64,000 nt of DNA from Hymenopus coronatus (lineage: Eukaryota > Arthropoda > Insecta > Mantodea > Hymenopodidae): positions 13,809,001 to 13,873,000 of the forward strand of contig CM060899.1 of NCBI GenBank assembly GCA_030762935.1. Reading direction: 5' to 3'. Shown here in pieces: positions 41,796 to 53,682 of this stretch (position 1 is the first letter of the stretch; each line of letters starts with the position of its first letter). The notes under the pieces were generated by a model. The model worked only from the letters and a program-made list of their open reading frames with translations. It was not told the origin of the DNA and made no database searches. Made by a program: the position numbers and the translations under genes.

Positions 41796-43119
41796 TCAAG
41801 TATCACTTTTATGCGGTTTTATGCCTTCATGAGTCAATTTATGTGCATTCAAATTTGTCAACCGAGTAAAACCCTTGCCACAAGTTGCACATTTATGGGG
41901 TTTTATGCCTTCATGGCTCAATTTATGACCATTCAAATCTGACAACCGAGTAAAACACTTTCCACAAGTATCACACATCTGGGGCTTTATGCCTTCATGA
42001 ATCAATTTATGGCTTCTCAAATGAGCTAACTGAATAAAACATTTCCCACATAGATCGCACTTGTGGGGCTTTATGCCTTCATGAGTCAATTTATGGCTTC
42101 TCAAATGAACCAACTGATTAAAACATTTCCCACAAGTATCACACCTGTGTGGCTTAATGCCTTCATGAGATAATTTATGGCTTATCAAATAAGCCAACTG
42201 AATAAAACCTTTCCCACAAGTATCGCACATGTGGGGCTTTATGCTTTCATGAGTCAATTTATGTCTGTTCAAATTTGTCAACAGGGTAAAACACTTCCCA
42301 CAAATACTACACTTGTGGGGCCATATGCCTTCATGAGTCAATTTATGCACATTCAAAAGTGACAATCGAGTAAAACACTTCCCACAAGTATCACACTTGT
42401 GGGGTTTTATGCCTTCATGAGTCAATTTATGTGCATTCAAATTAGACAACCGAGTAAAACACTTCCCACAAGTATCACACTTCTGGGGTTGTATGTGTCC
42501 ATGAGTCAACTTATGCCTACTCAGATGTGTCAATCTAGTAAAACACTTTCCACAAGTATCACACTTCTGGGCCGTTTTGCCTTCATGAATTAATTTATGC
42601 CTCTTCAAATGTGCCAACTGAATAAAACCATTCCCACATGTATCACACTTGTGGGGCTTTATGCCTTCATGAGTCAATTTATGGTTTCTTAAATGAGCCA
42701 ATCGATTAAAACACTTGCCACATGCATTACACTTATGGGGCTTTATGCCTTTATGAGCCATTTTATGTGTTTTCAAATCTGTGACCCCAATAAAAGACTT
42801 CTCACAAATATCACATTGATGAGGCATATTACGCTTATGAATTAATTTATGTCTGTTCAAACCTGATGCTGAGGTAAATATCTTGTCACAACTTTCACAA
42901 TTATAATCCCTATGCTTCTTGTCTCTAACCAAAACTGACTCCTTATAATAATTTTTCGCATTAAAATTACACAACTGTACACTATTATGCTGAGAGAATT
43001 TGTTATAACTCAAGTATGAAAATTGGTTGTCCATTTGCCCACCATCATGTATTTCAGAGTAAACACTTTTCAGTACTGAAGACGTTTCTGGTGCATCTAT
43101 TTCTTTACTCATGCATAAC
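41796..43119 (-). CDS. C2H2 zinc-finger protein, last exon (13 fingers)
   Basis: A likely nuclear DNA-binding transcription factor. After about 70 residues without fingers come 13 C2H2 fingers in tandem, from YNCESCDKIFTSASGLNRHK to HKCATCGKGFTRLTNLNAHK. Each is C-x2-C-x12-H-x3-H. Linkers are mostly HEGIKPHKC in place of the common TGEKP. A 14th unit starts but reads KSDT (Cys to Ser) and meets TGA at 41796-41798. On the minus strand the exon is preceded by CCATTTCAG at 43120, a good 3' splice site, and the frame is open from the first base. The 41-nt exon at 47327-47367 joins in phase. Fingers are 60-80 percent alike, suggesting expansion by unit duplication. Confidence 0.85.
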
Positions 43120-44534
43120 CTGAAATGGGATTATAATTTATAATTAGTGAAATATAACAAAAATATTTTATATGTGCATATATTACCCTACATTCTGTTA
43201 CAGCAGAAGAATAATTGTGCCATAGATGTATGCAGTTCAAATAGATCATAATTGTTATTTTTTTTTCAATAGTATTAAAGCCCACTTTTACTGCAATGAC
43301 ACCGCAGACAAAATTGCAATCTTGAAGACCATATTTAGTATATCCAAGCATTGAACATCTATAGATAGATGGGATAGATCGATGGATGGGATGGGATGAA
43401 TAGATCTAATTGAAACATAGTTATCAACTTTTACTGACTCATCAAATAAACTTCATAGTCATATAATGAAAAGGTCTGAAATCCTCATTCTATTCAGAGG
43501 GATGTAGCTAAAAGGTACTTTTGCTGAAATTGCAAGGAACTTTTATGCACTTTCAGAGCAACGATTACAAATGTGCCGATATATATATTTATTTATTTTA
43601 TGAATGACATGTACAAAAATTAATCTTTTCTCTGTTTCACAATGCAATGTTGCTAGGTAATGAATTAGTAAAATAATCAGATATACCAAAGTACCATAAC
43701 AAGAGAGAGTGGATGTACAGGTAAATACACTTATGCAGTATTGAGTGTGTGTGACACATAGGCCACAGAAACATAGTGTCTAGGCACACCATGAACACAC
43801 TACCAAATGTAAGGGAACTATAAACGAATACTTTAGTGATGACAGTAATCCTCAGGCTGGAGGAAAATGTAAACATGCTACAGAGTTATTTTGGAAGTGA
43901 CAAATACTATTGCATATGAACCCTATTCAAAGTTGAATATTTCTTTTTCTTTATTATGAATACAATATAACCAATCAACCATATATTTAGAAATCTAGCG
44001 TATCTAAACCTTTGGTTCTGTAAATTGTTTAATGCTTAGGTTGTCCTATATATTCCACAAAGTTACTGCTATAACCATTCTACTTTCCAGACTACACATG
44101 CCCTCTTCTATTTGTCTCTTACCTGTCCTAAAAACGTCCCTATCATTTTAATTATTATAGCATTTTGATTAAATAATCTTGTTTTCCATTTCATTTATAA
44201 TTCTCCCATCTTTTAACCAAAACAAAAGCTATTAAGAACAATATTCTGTGTGTGCAATTATTCATAACTGTTTTAAGAATAGCTTTGTGCAAAGCATATT
44301 GTTTGATATAAATCACAAAGACCTACTTATTTCTCCCTTCCACCAATTAGTTTTATATGTTTTATAAATGTTAAGAGCCTTTGTCTTTTAATTTACCCAT
44401 ATATATGCTAACTTACCTATGTTTTACACTCTGTATTGCTCTATTCAAATTACACTATAATTGAGTTCAGCTGATAGCCATTTGAAAAACCAATTGGAAT
44501 TAACACTGTGAAGCACTGTAATAATTTAAAAAAA

Positions 44535-44716
44535 AATACAGATTGAGTCAACTAGACACTCTATTGCTTCACATACCTAAACTTTATTTCTGAATCGTTT
44601 CACCTTCAGATGAAGGCATCGACACCTTGATGATGCCTTCAAATGAAGGTGAAACACGTCAGGAATAAAGTTTAGGTATATGAAGCCATAGAGGTCTAGT
44701 CCACTCAATCTATATT
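44535..44716. repeat. Foldback repeat, 86-nt arms, hammerhead-like motif at the turn
   Basis: 44535-44620 and 44631-44716 are inverted copies (roughly 85-90 percent) with a 10-nt spacer. The right arm and turn contain TTGATGA (44627-44633), a 7-bp stem (44634-44640 with 44645-44651) and AAAC, the same layout as at 4728-4760. It could fold into one long hairpin if transcribed. Confidence 0.8.
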
Positions 44717-45445
44717 ATTTTATAAATTATGATAGCCAAATACCAAACTTATAATGTATTTCCAAGCCTCCAAACCAACACTCACTTCCCATTACATATT
44801 TCTGTAATTGTATAAGTCATTTCTTAAGATGTATTTTTAAACCTGTATACCAATATTTCAAATTCTGTTCACTATTATACCTTTCTCTCTACACTTCGTA
44901 AGCCTGCTGAACTCCTGGACAATCACACACATCACTATAACACATTCTGAGCACTACAGCTATCTTTGGTGTACCTCAGATTTCTACTCCACAAATATCT
45001 TTGTTCACCTACAGTGCCACAAGTAGTAAAAATGGGTGTTATGCATTGTTTGATTCAGCTACTGCTTCACAAAGTATTTCATTGTCAATGTCAGCTTTTA
45101 AACAAACATATGCTATGCCCAATTTTTCTTTCATTTGTATGTATTTTGACATCAAGGTGTTTGAAAAATGTTACTTCCAGTTAATTAAATTCCCTAACTA
45201 TCCTTATTAGTTTTCCATTATCAAGGGCATATTTTAATAATCTACACAATAGCCTTTACTACATATGAGTTTATTCCTTGTGTCTTTCAGTAACAATAAA
45301 AACTTTATTTATATATTTTCAAGGGATCTTAGGAAAAAGATATAGTATAGTATAGTATAGTATAGGTGAAAGCATACATTAGGTAAGGAAAAACGGATCG
45401 GTAGAGAAGAAACAAAGTTATGCAAACTAGCATTAAAAAATATAC

Positions 45446-46607
45446 TTAACCATTTTAGTACCAATCACAATCTAATCGTGATCAAAAATTTCTGTGAAAA
45501 ATGCTAACCATGATCTAATCGTGATGCCATTTTCATATGGTTTAACTCTTTCTAATGGGAAAGTCTGTGCACTTTCTATGTCATAGCCACAAAGAGAGGT
45601 TTTAGGGAACATTTTCGGACATTAGCTTTACTCTCCAAAGCATTAAATAAGCTCCTAATTTAATTTCTCTAGCCGGTGCTAAAGCTGGTTGAAAAATGGC
45701 ATTGGCAAGCAAAGGTTATGAACCAAAGAGGAAATAAGAGCTGCAGCTCGCAATGTATTAGCAGAAAGCAGAAAAACTCTATTTAGAGCTTTTCTGACAT
45801 CCAATAAGCCCCAAATTTAATTTCTCTAGCCGGTGCCAAAGCTGGTTGGAAAATGGCATTGGCAAGCAAAGGTTATGAACCAAAGAGGAAATAAGAGCTG
45901 CAGTTCGCAATGTATTAGCAGAAAGACCTTATTTAAAGCTTTTCTGACATCCACGTAAAAGACAATAGGTATATATTCTAGCTTCAGCAATGAAAGTGAT
46001 AACAAAGGTCCTCGTAAGTATACAAATAATCAGTGTATTAATCAAAATAGTGGAATTGTAACCCGATGACACTGACAATGTGTATCAATCATTTAGCTAT
46101 GCAACAACACAAGTGCTAAATTGTACATTAATCTACATCACATCTGTACCCTATTGATTTATGCCATTTTCATTATTAGCTATATTATGCCAATGTGTGT
46201 GTTTTTGGAGATTTTTTCAGATACAGGTTACAAGAATTCATTTTTGCTATTTTAAAAAAACAAAACACCAGATCAAAAGAGATTGATGTTTCAATAAAGA
46301 AATATCTGTACTTTCATTTCATTAACATGAACTTTCTGTATAGTAACATTATGTATCTTTAATTTTGATAGCTTTTATTTTATTTTCAAAATTTTCTTAT
46401 GGTTTTAATTCTTTAAAAATGTTTTAAGAGTCTTCTCATCTATATAGTACATATTACAGAATAGACAAATGAGTTTCCTAACAATTAAAAAAATATTCCG
46501 CTTCTTACGTCATATGGAACTCATTTTATTACTAATAAAGTAAAACCTGCATTCTGCTCTAAATTTGCTTGGCGCTTCTCAGACAGCATTCTAATAACCA
46601 GGATTAA
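45446..46607 (-). mobile_element. piggyBac-like non-autonomous element, copy P2
   Basis: Bounded by TTAA at 45446-45449 and 46604-46607, with the end TTAACCATTTTAGTACCA matching the TTAACCCTTTTAGTGCCA end of P1 and P3. TTAA target duplication and CCCTTT-like termini fit piggyBac. 1162 bp, no ORF. It contains a tandem duplication. Confidence 0.7.
45647..45955. repeat. 157-bp tandem duplication inside P2
   Basis: Two copies (about 45647-45803 and 45804-45955) sharing TTTAATTTCTCTAGCCGGTG and AGGTTATGAACCAAAGAGGA. P1 has a single copy, so the duplication is specific to P2. Confidence 0.85.
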
Positions 46608-47326
46608 TATTCTATATAAGAAATTAAAAAAACTTTGGATTTTGTGCTTCAACTATTTATGATGACAGCACATAGTACTAAATGAATTATCAATATCAGA
46701 ATGGTGTCTTTAATATGTGATCATTCTCTATTTATATAGGGGAAATAAAAGAGAAAGATTCATAATCATAGCAATGGCATACATAATTAAGTGAGGATTG
46801 TGCGCAGAATTCTCAGAAATGACTGCCAGAAAACAAAACATATATTATCAGATACAAATAATCCTGCTGCATCAGGACATTACAAGAATCATAATAAGAA
46901 GCATCTTCAGAAAACCAGTCTCTACGAATCTTGCACTTATATACTTGTGGAGTAAGTCTTTTTTCTTTCTGTTACTTCTTCATTTGCACTACTTTATTGG
47001 AAAGTAATTTCATTTTCAATCTTGGAATCCAATAACTGCACCATAACTGCTCTGAGATATGACACATCAGAAACTGTGTGATGCTACTTGTTATTCTTAT
47101 TTGTCATGATAATTATTATTATTATTATTATTATTCTGTAAAGCCGGCATCACAATGAAATGTTTGTTAAATATGAAATAAACAGCAATTTGTCATTAAT
47201 ATTTTCTTTGCTTTCATTTGTTATGTGTGGAGAACAGTTCCTTCACTTACATTAGCAAGGAGTATTAATGAGAAAATGAAATTATGGAAAATAGAGCAGT
47301 AGTATACTGTAACCTAACAGTCTTAC

Positions 47327-47367
47327 CTTATTGATTTTGTTGAAGGTGAGCTCTCATCCACCCAATC
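47327..47367 (-). CDS. Zinc-finger gene, 41-nt internal exon
   Basis: On the minus strand, TTATGTTACAG precedes GATTGGGTGGATGAG, and the exon ends AATAAG before GTAAGACTG. Both splice sites are strong. It starts in phase 0 and ends after two bases of a codon (DWVDESSPSTKSI plus AG). The first G of the last exon completes AGG, and the frame runs on through LCMSKEIDAPE. This fit in length and phase on both sides is the main evidence. Confidence 0.75.
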
Positions 47368-48034
47368 CTGTAACATAATTATGTATATTAAGTTATATTA
47401 TCTTTAAGTATTTAAAGATGCAAATAAGTGACCAAATTGTTGTCCATAATACTGGAACACATGGATATGTGACAAGACTAAATGGATTATAGAAGTGTTA
47501 TGTAACATTTTCATTATAGTCAGAGGCACAACAATGTTATTTAATTATTTCTCTTTCAGATAAGTGTAAAATATATTAATGAAGGTTTATTTCAGTAAAT
47601 TAAGATTTCTTGCATAAATAATTTATGACTGAAAAACATACAATACGTTTCCATTGCAATCACAACAGGGTTGGAACAATCAGAAGTTGTCATAGAGGCA
47701 GTTGTTTGTTAAAATTTCACAAGCAAACAATATTTACCTCTTTAAAATATATTATTTGAAGATGGGAAACCCAGTAGTTACAATAACAGCTGTAAAGCAA
47801 TAATATCCTTAGGTGTAGAAAAGGATTGTTAAACTGCAAGGAAAATTACTCTTATGCTAAAATCTGTTTAGTACTAAAGAGGATATACAGGCATTTGTTT
47901 TCATTTAATGAAAAATATATTCTCCTATGGGTTTCATTGACCAATTTTCATTATGCTCTTACAGAATCTTTTAGGAGTTAAGTAAACACTTTTGTATTTT
48001 AAAATGTAAAGTCATAAAAGATTAATAAAAGTAT

Positions 48035-48250
48035 TACCACCTCTGTAGTGTGGTGGTAATGTGTCAGCCTCACATTCAAAAGCTCCCAAGTTTGAATCTT
48101 GGTTAGAGTGAGTTACCCAGATAAAGCTTTTCCTGAAGTTTTCCATTATCATGACATGATTTTCAGTTAACTGTAACTCTATGGCCATTGGGCTCATTTG
48201 AGCATCATTTCAACCACTCATTTATCATCTAATATGACCTATCTGGTTAA
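48035..48250 (+). mobile_element. SINE-C, tRNA-derived, degraded
   Basis: CCTCTGTAGTGTGGTGGTAA (A-box region) and AGTTTGAATCTTGG (weak B-box), then a tRNA-unrelated body. The head resembles that of SINE-B (CCTCCGTGGTGTAATGGTTA), so the two may come from the same tRNA type. It is in the second intron of the zinc-finger gene. Confidence 0.55.
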
Positions 48251-48408
48251 AGAAGTCTAAAGCGATAAAATTAAGGTTGATGGTTTTTACAGTTAAACAA
48301 GTACTTTATGTGGAAGCAGTTCCGGAAATGAACACAAAACCAAGTAAAGGATACTTTTAACTCATTTTGACACTGCATAAGAACATCAATCACAATGTTA
48401 TAGCTCCA

Positions 48409-48680
48409 TATATACAAAAACAGCATACTAAATTTTTATAGGTGCTGAAATTCTATGTTTTTTTTTATAAACATGCACAAGGACTACATACATAAACCTA
48501 ATATCTCTCCACAGCAGCAGACTACTGTATCTACAGCATTCATATATATACAAAAACAGCATACTAAATTTTTATAGGTGCTGATATTCTATGTTTTTTT
48601 TTTTTTTATATACATGCACAAGGACTACATACATAACTGATAAACCTAACATCTCTCCTTGTCACAGCAGCAGACTGCTA
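48409..48680 (+). repeat. Tandem duplication, ~132 bp
   Basis: Two copies share ACAAAAACAGCATACTAAAT, TATAGGTGCTGA, TGCACAAGGACTACATACAT and CAGCAGCAGACT. The T-run between differs in length. Confidence 0.85.
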
Positions 48681-49145
48681 ATAAAATCTCAAGTCTACAG
48701 AGGTGAAGAATAGAAATTGTGAAGCAAAGTATTTCTTAACTCTAAGGGCCATATAGTTTCCCATTTTGTTTTTCTCAGATGGTTAGGAAACTTGTGAAAT
48801 AGGCCTAACATACTCTTAGATTAAATAACAAATGAGCTACATCAATAAAGAGCTGTTCCTGATCATATACCATTGCATAATAATTTTGCTATCAGTTTGA
48901 TTGATCTGACAGGTAACTCTGTCCCCAGCTCCCGCTGCTACACTTACCTCAGAATTAAGTTGACAGTATGCAATGCATCTGCCATTACCTTTCTATTAAT
49001 CCTAGAATTATCAAGTATTTCAAGGTGCAAGTTTTGAAAGAACATTCAAAATATTCATTGCAAGTTAAGCAATAATTTTGTTTTCTACTTGATTTGGACA
49101 CAGTAATTAAAAATATAGTTTAATTTGTTTACTAGCAAAACTAAC

Positions 49146-49633
49146 CTTATTTGCATCATCAGCACTTGGAGTTTCCATGGGAGTTGTTTCCAGCCACTGG
49201 AGTTCTTCTTTTATTTGTAACTTACTGTCCAGTTCAGAGTCTTTGTTGCTTGGATTAACTGTAACTGCAGGAACTTCAGAAAAAAACTGTCCCTCATTCT
49301 GTGAGGAAAGATGTGAATCAAAACATGCTTCATTCATTTCTGTTTCAAAGTCATGACATTGTTTCACCATTACAACATTCTCAGAAAGATTCTGCCAATC
49401 GTTTTCTGAATTTAAGTCGGAATCAATAAACTCTTTTTTGATTTCTGTTTTGCAAACTTTGTTACATACAGTAACATCAGTGTTGAGCTTTATTGTAATG
49501 TCTTTTGAGTAACTTTCTCTCTCCATCTGTGACATATCTTCTGAGAAAGAAACCTCCTCCTTAATTTCTTTTTTGATGTCCATTTCACATCTGCTACACT
49601 TGACAGTACTCTTCCTAAATTTCAGTACCAAGT
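49146..49633 (-). CDS. Zinc-finger gene, acidic upstream exon
   Basis: About 162 codons on the minus strand. The 3' splice site is TTATTTCCCCAG at 49634 and the 5' site AAG before GTTAGT at 49145. The exon begins with the last two bases of a codon (AC), so a further upstream exon is required; the codon at 49631 is TTG, not a start. It reads LVLKFRKSTVKCSRCEMD, then repeated IKKEIKEEVS, TEIKKEFIDS and LQIKEELQW motifs, which look like SUMO-acceptor sites (psi-K-x-E). It ends SADDANK. Such acidic IKEE exons are usual upstream of finger arrays in insect zinc-finger genes. The exon joins the 41-nt exon in phase. Confidence 0.75.
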
Positions 49634-50189
49634 CTGGGGAAATAACAAAACAAAAATAAAACTAAATCATAATTGGATTAAATATTAATAACTTTAAATA
49701 AGTACCAAGAAAACAAACAAATTATTAATTACTCTGCAATATGTAAGCAGAGAAGTAAAGTATTGAAAATTATCAATATTGTAGTACAAGAAATAAAATA
49801 TTCACAGCATATTTATTTGCTTGGCGGATTAAGAGCAGGTGAAAATATTACAAGGTGCAACAATCTCTTAGAATACTGAAATTTCCAACAAGGTGGTGCA
49901 CATGGCATGTGTTGCTATACAATGTGTTCTTTGTGGATATGCTTAAACAGCCTTTCCAGCTCAAGAAAAATTCAAATGTTATTAAATGGTTCATATAGCC
50001 CACAATGTTACAAAGGCCATTAAAGAACCAACTTAAATATAGCGTCATCATCCTAAATTGAGTTGTGAATGTTTGAGCTTTGTTGCTCAAATTGCAAGAT
50101 TAATGCAAATACAACAGAGGATCCATGTTTCAATCCTACAGATGAAATTTAATATGAATTCAAGTTAGAATATGACAGAGTTTGCAGAA

Positions 50190-50720
50190 GTTATTCTTGT
50201 CAATTTTCCCCACAATGTCCAGTGAAAAGCCATTACTGATAGGAAAGGCTTTCCAAGTGTTACATTAGCTCACACACAGATGATATTCTTGTAGGTTTCT
50301 CCCGAGATACTCAGCAAAAAGCCATTACTAAGAATAGCTTTCCAAGTGTTATATTAGCTAAAATTCAGAGTTAAAACTGTTGTGGGTTTTCCCTACAATA
50401 CTGAGTGAAAATTTGTTTGTGGTGCCACAAGGAGTAAAAGCGGGCATTAAACTCTATCAGAAAACAGTGAAAAGCCATTACTAAAAATAAGAAAGTGTTT
50501 CATTTCAAATGTTATTCTTGTAGGTTTCCACTAAGGTACTAATTGAAAAGACAATACTAACCATAGGAAAGGCTTTCCAAGTGTTATATTAGATCACACT
50601 TAAATGTTCTTCTTGTAGGTTTGCCTCAAGAAACTCAGTGAAAAGACATTATTGAGAGAAGGAAAGCCTCTCCAAGTGTAACATTAATCTATACACAGTC
50701 CCTCAGTAGATATTCTCTTT
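50190..50720 (+). repeat. Minisatellite, ~5-6 units of 91-98 bp
   Basis: Units contain TTCTTGTAGGTTT, CTCAGTGAAAAGCCATTACT and CTTTCCAAGTGTTATATTAG. A SINE-A end is inserted in one unit. No coding frame persists. Confidence 0.8.
50412..50465 (+). mobile_element. SINE-A, 54-bp 3' end with 8-bp TSD
   Basis: GGTGCCACAAGGAGTAAAAG plus CGGGCATTAAACTC between AGTGAAAA (50404-50411) and AGTGAAAA (50466-50473), inside the 91-98 bp minisatellite. Confidence 0.8.
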
Positions 50721-51589
50721 TCTGAGAAGTTTCAGTCACATAATTACAGCTTCAATAGGAAATTTTGGGGAAAGGCATTTGCTAGACTTGACATCTGTTT
50801 TGTAATAAATTTCTATTAAATATAGACTTAGCAGCCTGTAAACACTATAATATAATCATGTTTATATGGGCTACTGAATTTATATATTTATATATGTTAC
50901 TAGCTTATTTCAGCCATTAAATTTATCCAATTACAATAAATTGTTTTTCTTTCCCTAATCATTAATAACGTGAACTGAGGATTGCATTGCATTTGCTAAA
51001 CTGGGTGAGTCTTTTCAGCCTGCAGATTGAGAAGCTATGCAGTTCTGGCATTGTATAGGCTATTCAGTAACACTGTCCACCGCATTGTGTTGTCAAATTA
51101 ACTCCTTTGTTCTGATGTCATAAAGTGACTTGCTCTCTTAGGGCAACAGAGTGCATGTAGGCCTTCAGTGGCGAAAGTCCCACGTTCAAATACTGCCACT
51201 TGAAGGTACCTTTTTAGGAGAGAATTTAAAGAGAACTGATAGTTTGGAATGGAAGTGTCATTTCATTTAATTTTATTTCATTATGCAAATTTTATTAAAA
51301 CACAATTATAACCTGTTACAATATGCTTTAATGAGCATCCAATATATATACATCTAACATTGTTATTATAACTTACAAACATGAGGCATCATTAAATAAC
51401 ACTTTACTATTTAGAGCTGTTCTTTCATACTAAACTCTTCTGAGGGTTTACAAAATGCAGTATGTTTTGCCAAATAGGCAACATTTGCAAGCCCATATTA
51501 TAATCACTGTGAACCTCTCGGGTTTCCAAAGCAGTGCATTTACCAAAGGCTATACTTCATGACAATCACTCAGATAAATTGTTATAATC
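50721..51589. other. No gene recognised
   Basis: AT-rich. 51150-51215 has a weak tRNA-like B-box (ACGTTCAAATACTG), possibly an old SINE. Confidence 0.4.
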
Positions 51590-52075
51590 TACCCACTTGC
51601 AACATATGGATATAATAGGTGTTCAAAATGGCCACCTAGATGGAGGATACAAGATCTCAGTCTAAACATTATGATCTGCCAGCCCTGTGCAACATGACCA
51701 GTGTAATGTCATGCAAAGCTAAGATGAGACCATTCCCGAGTTGTTGAGGGGTCATTGGCTGCAAACTCCATAAGAAGAAATCTAGCAGGGATAGATCTGA
51801 TGAATGTGCATGTTATCTGATCCATTGCTCAGGGTAGGTGGCATCAAGATAAACCATTAAACAATGGGCCAAATGAGCTGGCACACCATTATGCTGGTAC
51901 CACAGTTAGTCGCTTTTGCAATGGTAAATCATTCAATAAAATAAGCAGCTGGTGTTATAGGAAGTTGATGTAGCAGTTCCCAGTGAGAAGCCATAATAAA
52001 AACGTGGGCACATTAAATGATCACCAAATATCCGCCCAAATGTTGAAATCTCATTGGACTTAAAAGGCTGCCTCT
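51590..52075 (-). pseudogene. Mariner-like (IS630/Tc1) transposase C-terminal fragment
   Basis: Minus strand, with frame changes: VYQHNGVPAHLAHCLMVYLD, ATYPEQWI, SDLSLLDFFLWSLQPM and LHLGGHFEHL at the end. This is the D-x34-D/E part with the QH(D/N)GAPAH and SPDL-PLDFFLW motifs of transposases common in insects. The last block matches the fragment at 63310-63560. Confidence 0.65.
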
Positions 52076-52096
52076 TGCATATAATGTGAGTGCTCT

Positions 52097-53682
52097 AGTT
52101 ATGCATGTTATGGTAATTCATATGGCCTGTGTTGTGGAAGCATCCAACATGGCATTACAGTGCTCCAGTAATGTATGTTATGACAATTTACATGGCCTGT
52201 TTTGCGAAAGCATTCAATGTGGGTTTACAGTAATGTATGTTGTGGTTATTTACATGACCTGTGTTGTGGAAGCATCCAATGTGGGTTTACAGTGATCCAG
52301 TATGCATGTTATGACGAGTTACATGACGTGTTATGAAACTATCCAATGTGGGTTTACAGTGCTCCAGCATGCATGTTGTGGTGATTTACATGGCCTGTGT
52401 TGTGGAAGCATCCAATGTGGGTTTACAGTGCTGCAGTAATGCATGTTGTGGCAATTTACATAGCATGTGTTGTGGAAGCTGTAACAGGATTTTTATTCAT
52501 TATTACCCCTCGTTGGGAGGTTCAAGACTTTATAGGGTGGTGGTTTGAAATTACACCGCATGTCGGACAGTCATAGGTAATAGGAATTTTACGTTGTTGA
52601 GTTTTACGCCTCAACATGGGTGCTTATGTGCGGCATACCTAAGTTTCACTTTAAATCAACTTCACTATACTCAGGTGCCTGGTACTGAAGCTCTTCTTGG
52701 ATGGGTTGCCATGGCATTGCTCATTCTTGCACGATTATTGACTCTCTCTGGCGTGGATTTGGCAAGTGGGAGTGATCTTTTAATTGTGAAGAAAACACTT
52801 GTGAACTTTTACTGTTCTTTATTCTATAAGGAGATTCCAAAACAAGCACCTTGCTGTACACTGTTATTCTGTTAACTAGTACTCTTACCACTCACTCACA
52901 TGTACTCTCAATTAAGTACCTGGCCCAATTCACTCTCAAGTAATCACGAGCCGACTATTAAATAGGTGAGTCACGTTATTTTAATTCACTAACAGTTTCT
53001 TCTCATAATAATCTCACTTCGCGGACAGTTTTACAGTTGCGCTTCATTACTTTGCGAACAGAGTTTGTTTTTTTACAGAAGGACGACCTACTGCATCTCA
53101 TGGACAGATTCTTGGCAAAACAAAATTGCCTCTCATGGACAAATTCTCAGCAAAACAACATTGCCTCTCGTGGGCAGATTCTTAACAAATGACCTAAATG
53201 TGTCAAACCCTACTTCTTTTATATTAAAAGCGGTGTCATGGTGGCTTCTTCCTGATTGGTTAGAAAGTCCACCAAAATGACACCATCTTGACCCAAAAAC
53301 CATTGCCAATCTCCGAGAATACATCATAATAACCATGTGATACTATGAGTATAAAGCAGAAGTCCTCTCGTTGGTTTTAAACTGGACTGCTCCTGTATAA
53401 GGAAAGCGTACATGACTTGCACAAAAGAAGCAACTTCTCACCCTTCTCTGCAGTCTGTGTCAGGATTCTGTGTAGCTTTCAAGTCAACAACTGACTTCTT
53501 GGTTCCTATATATATACAATTTAATAAATGTTAACTTTATTTACTTATATACATATAGATAATTAATAGAATGACTGTCATTATTACGACGAGGCTAATT
53601 AACGGTCCCTAAGCATCCAATATGGGTTTATAGTGCTCCAGTAATGTATGTTGTGGCGTTTTACATGGCCTGTACTATGAAA
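52097..53682 (+). repeat. ~70-bp minisatellite, split by an LTR-like insertion
   Basis: About six units (52097-52479, resuming 53615-53682) built on ATGCATGTTGTGGTGATTTA, CATGGCCTGTGTTGTGGAAG and GTGGGTTTACAGTGCTCCAG. Open frames across it are products of the repeat. Confidence 0.85.
52480..53610 (+). mobile_element. Solo-LTR-like insertion, 1131 bp, AAGC TSD
   Basis: Interrupts a minisatellite unit exactly. AAGC occurs at 52476-52479 and 53611-53614. It begins TGTAACAGG, has TATAAAG near 53350 and AATAAA near 53523, and ends GGTCCCT. The TG start, promoter-then-polyA order and 4-bp TSD fit a solo gypsy-type LTR; the end is not the usual CA. The short frames inside show no known domain. Confidence 0.6.

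Larger units (their letters stand above)
43120..47326 (-). other. Intron of the zinc-finger gene
   Basis: Non-coding and AT-rich. It holds SINE-A tail pieces (43268-43315 minus, 45012-45046 plus), a foldback repeat, and piggyBac-like copy P2 with a 157-bp duplication inside. No coding exon was recognised in it. Confidence 0.65.

Noticed and set aside
42177..42593. Plus-strand frames with repeated YAFMSQFM
   Set aside because: Antisense of the zinc-finger array.
48880..48960. Strong 5' splice site (CTGAG before GTAAGTG, minus strand) as an extra zinc-finger exon
   Set aside because: No matching coding frame precedes it, and the model is already in phase without it. It may be a cryptic site.
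52086..52548. Repeat protein reading HVMVIHMACVVEASN
   Set aside because: Frames follow a 70-bp minisatellite whose period is not a multiple of 3. No start context or domain.
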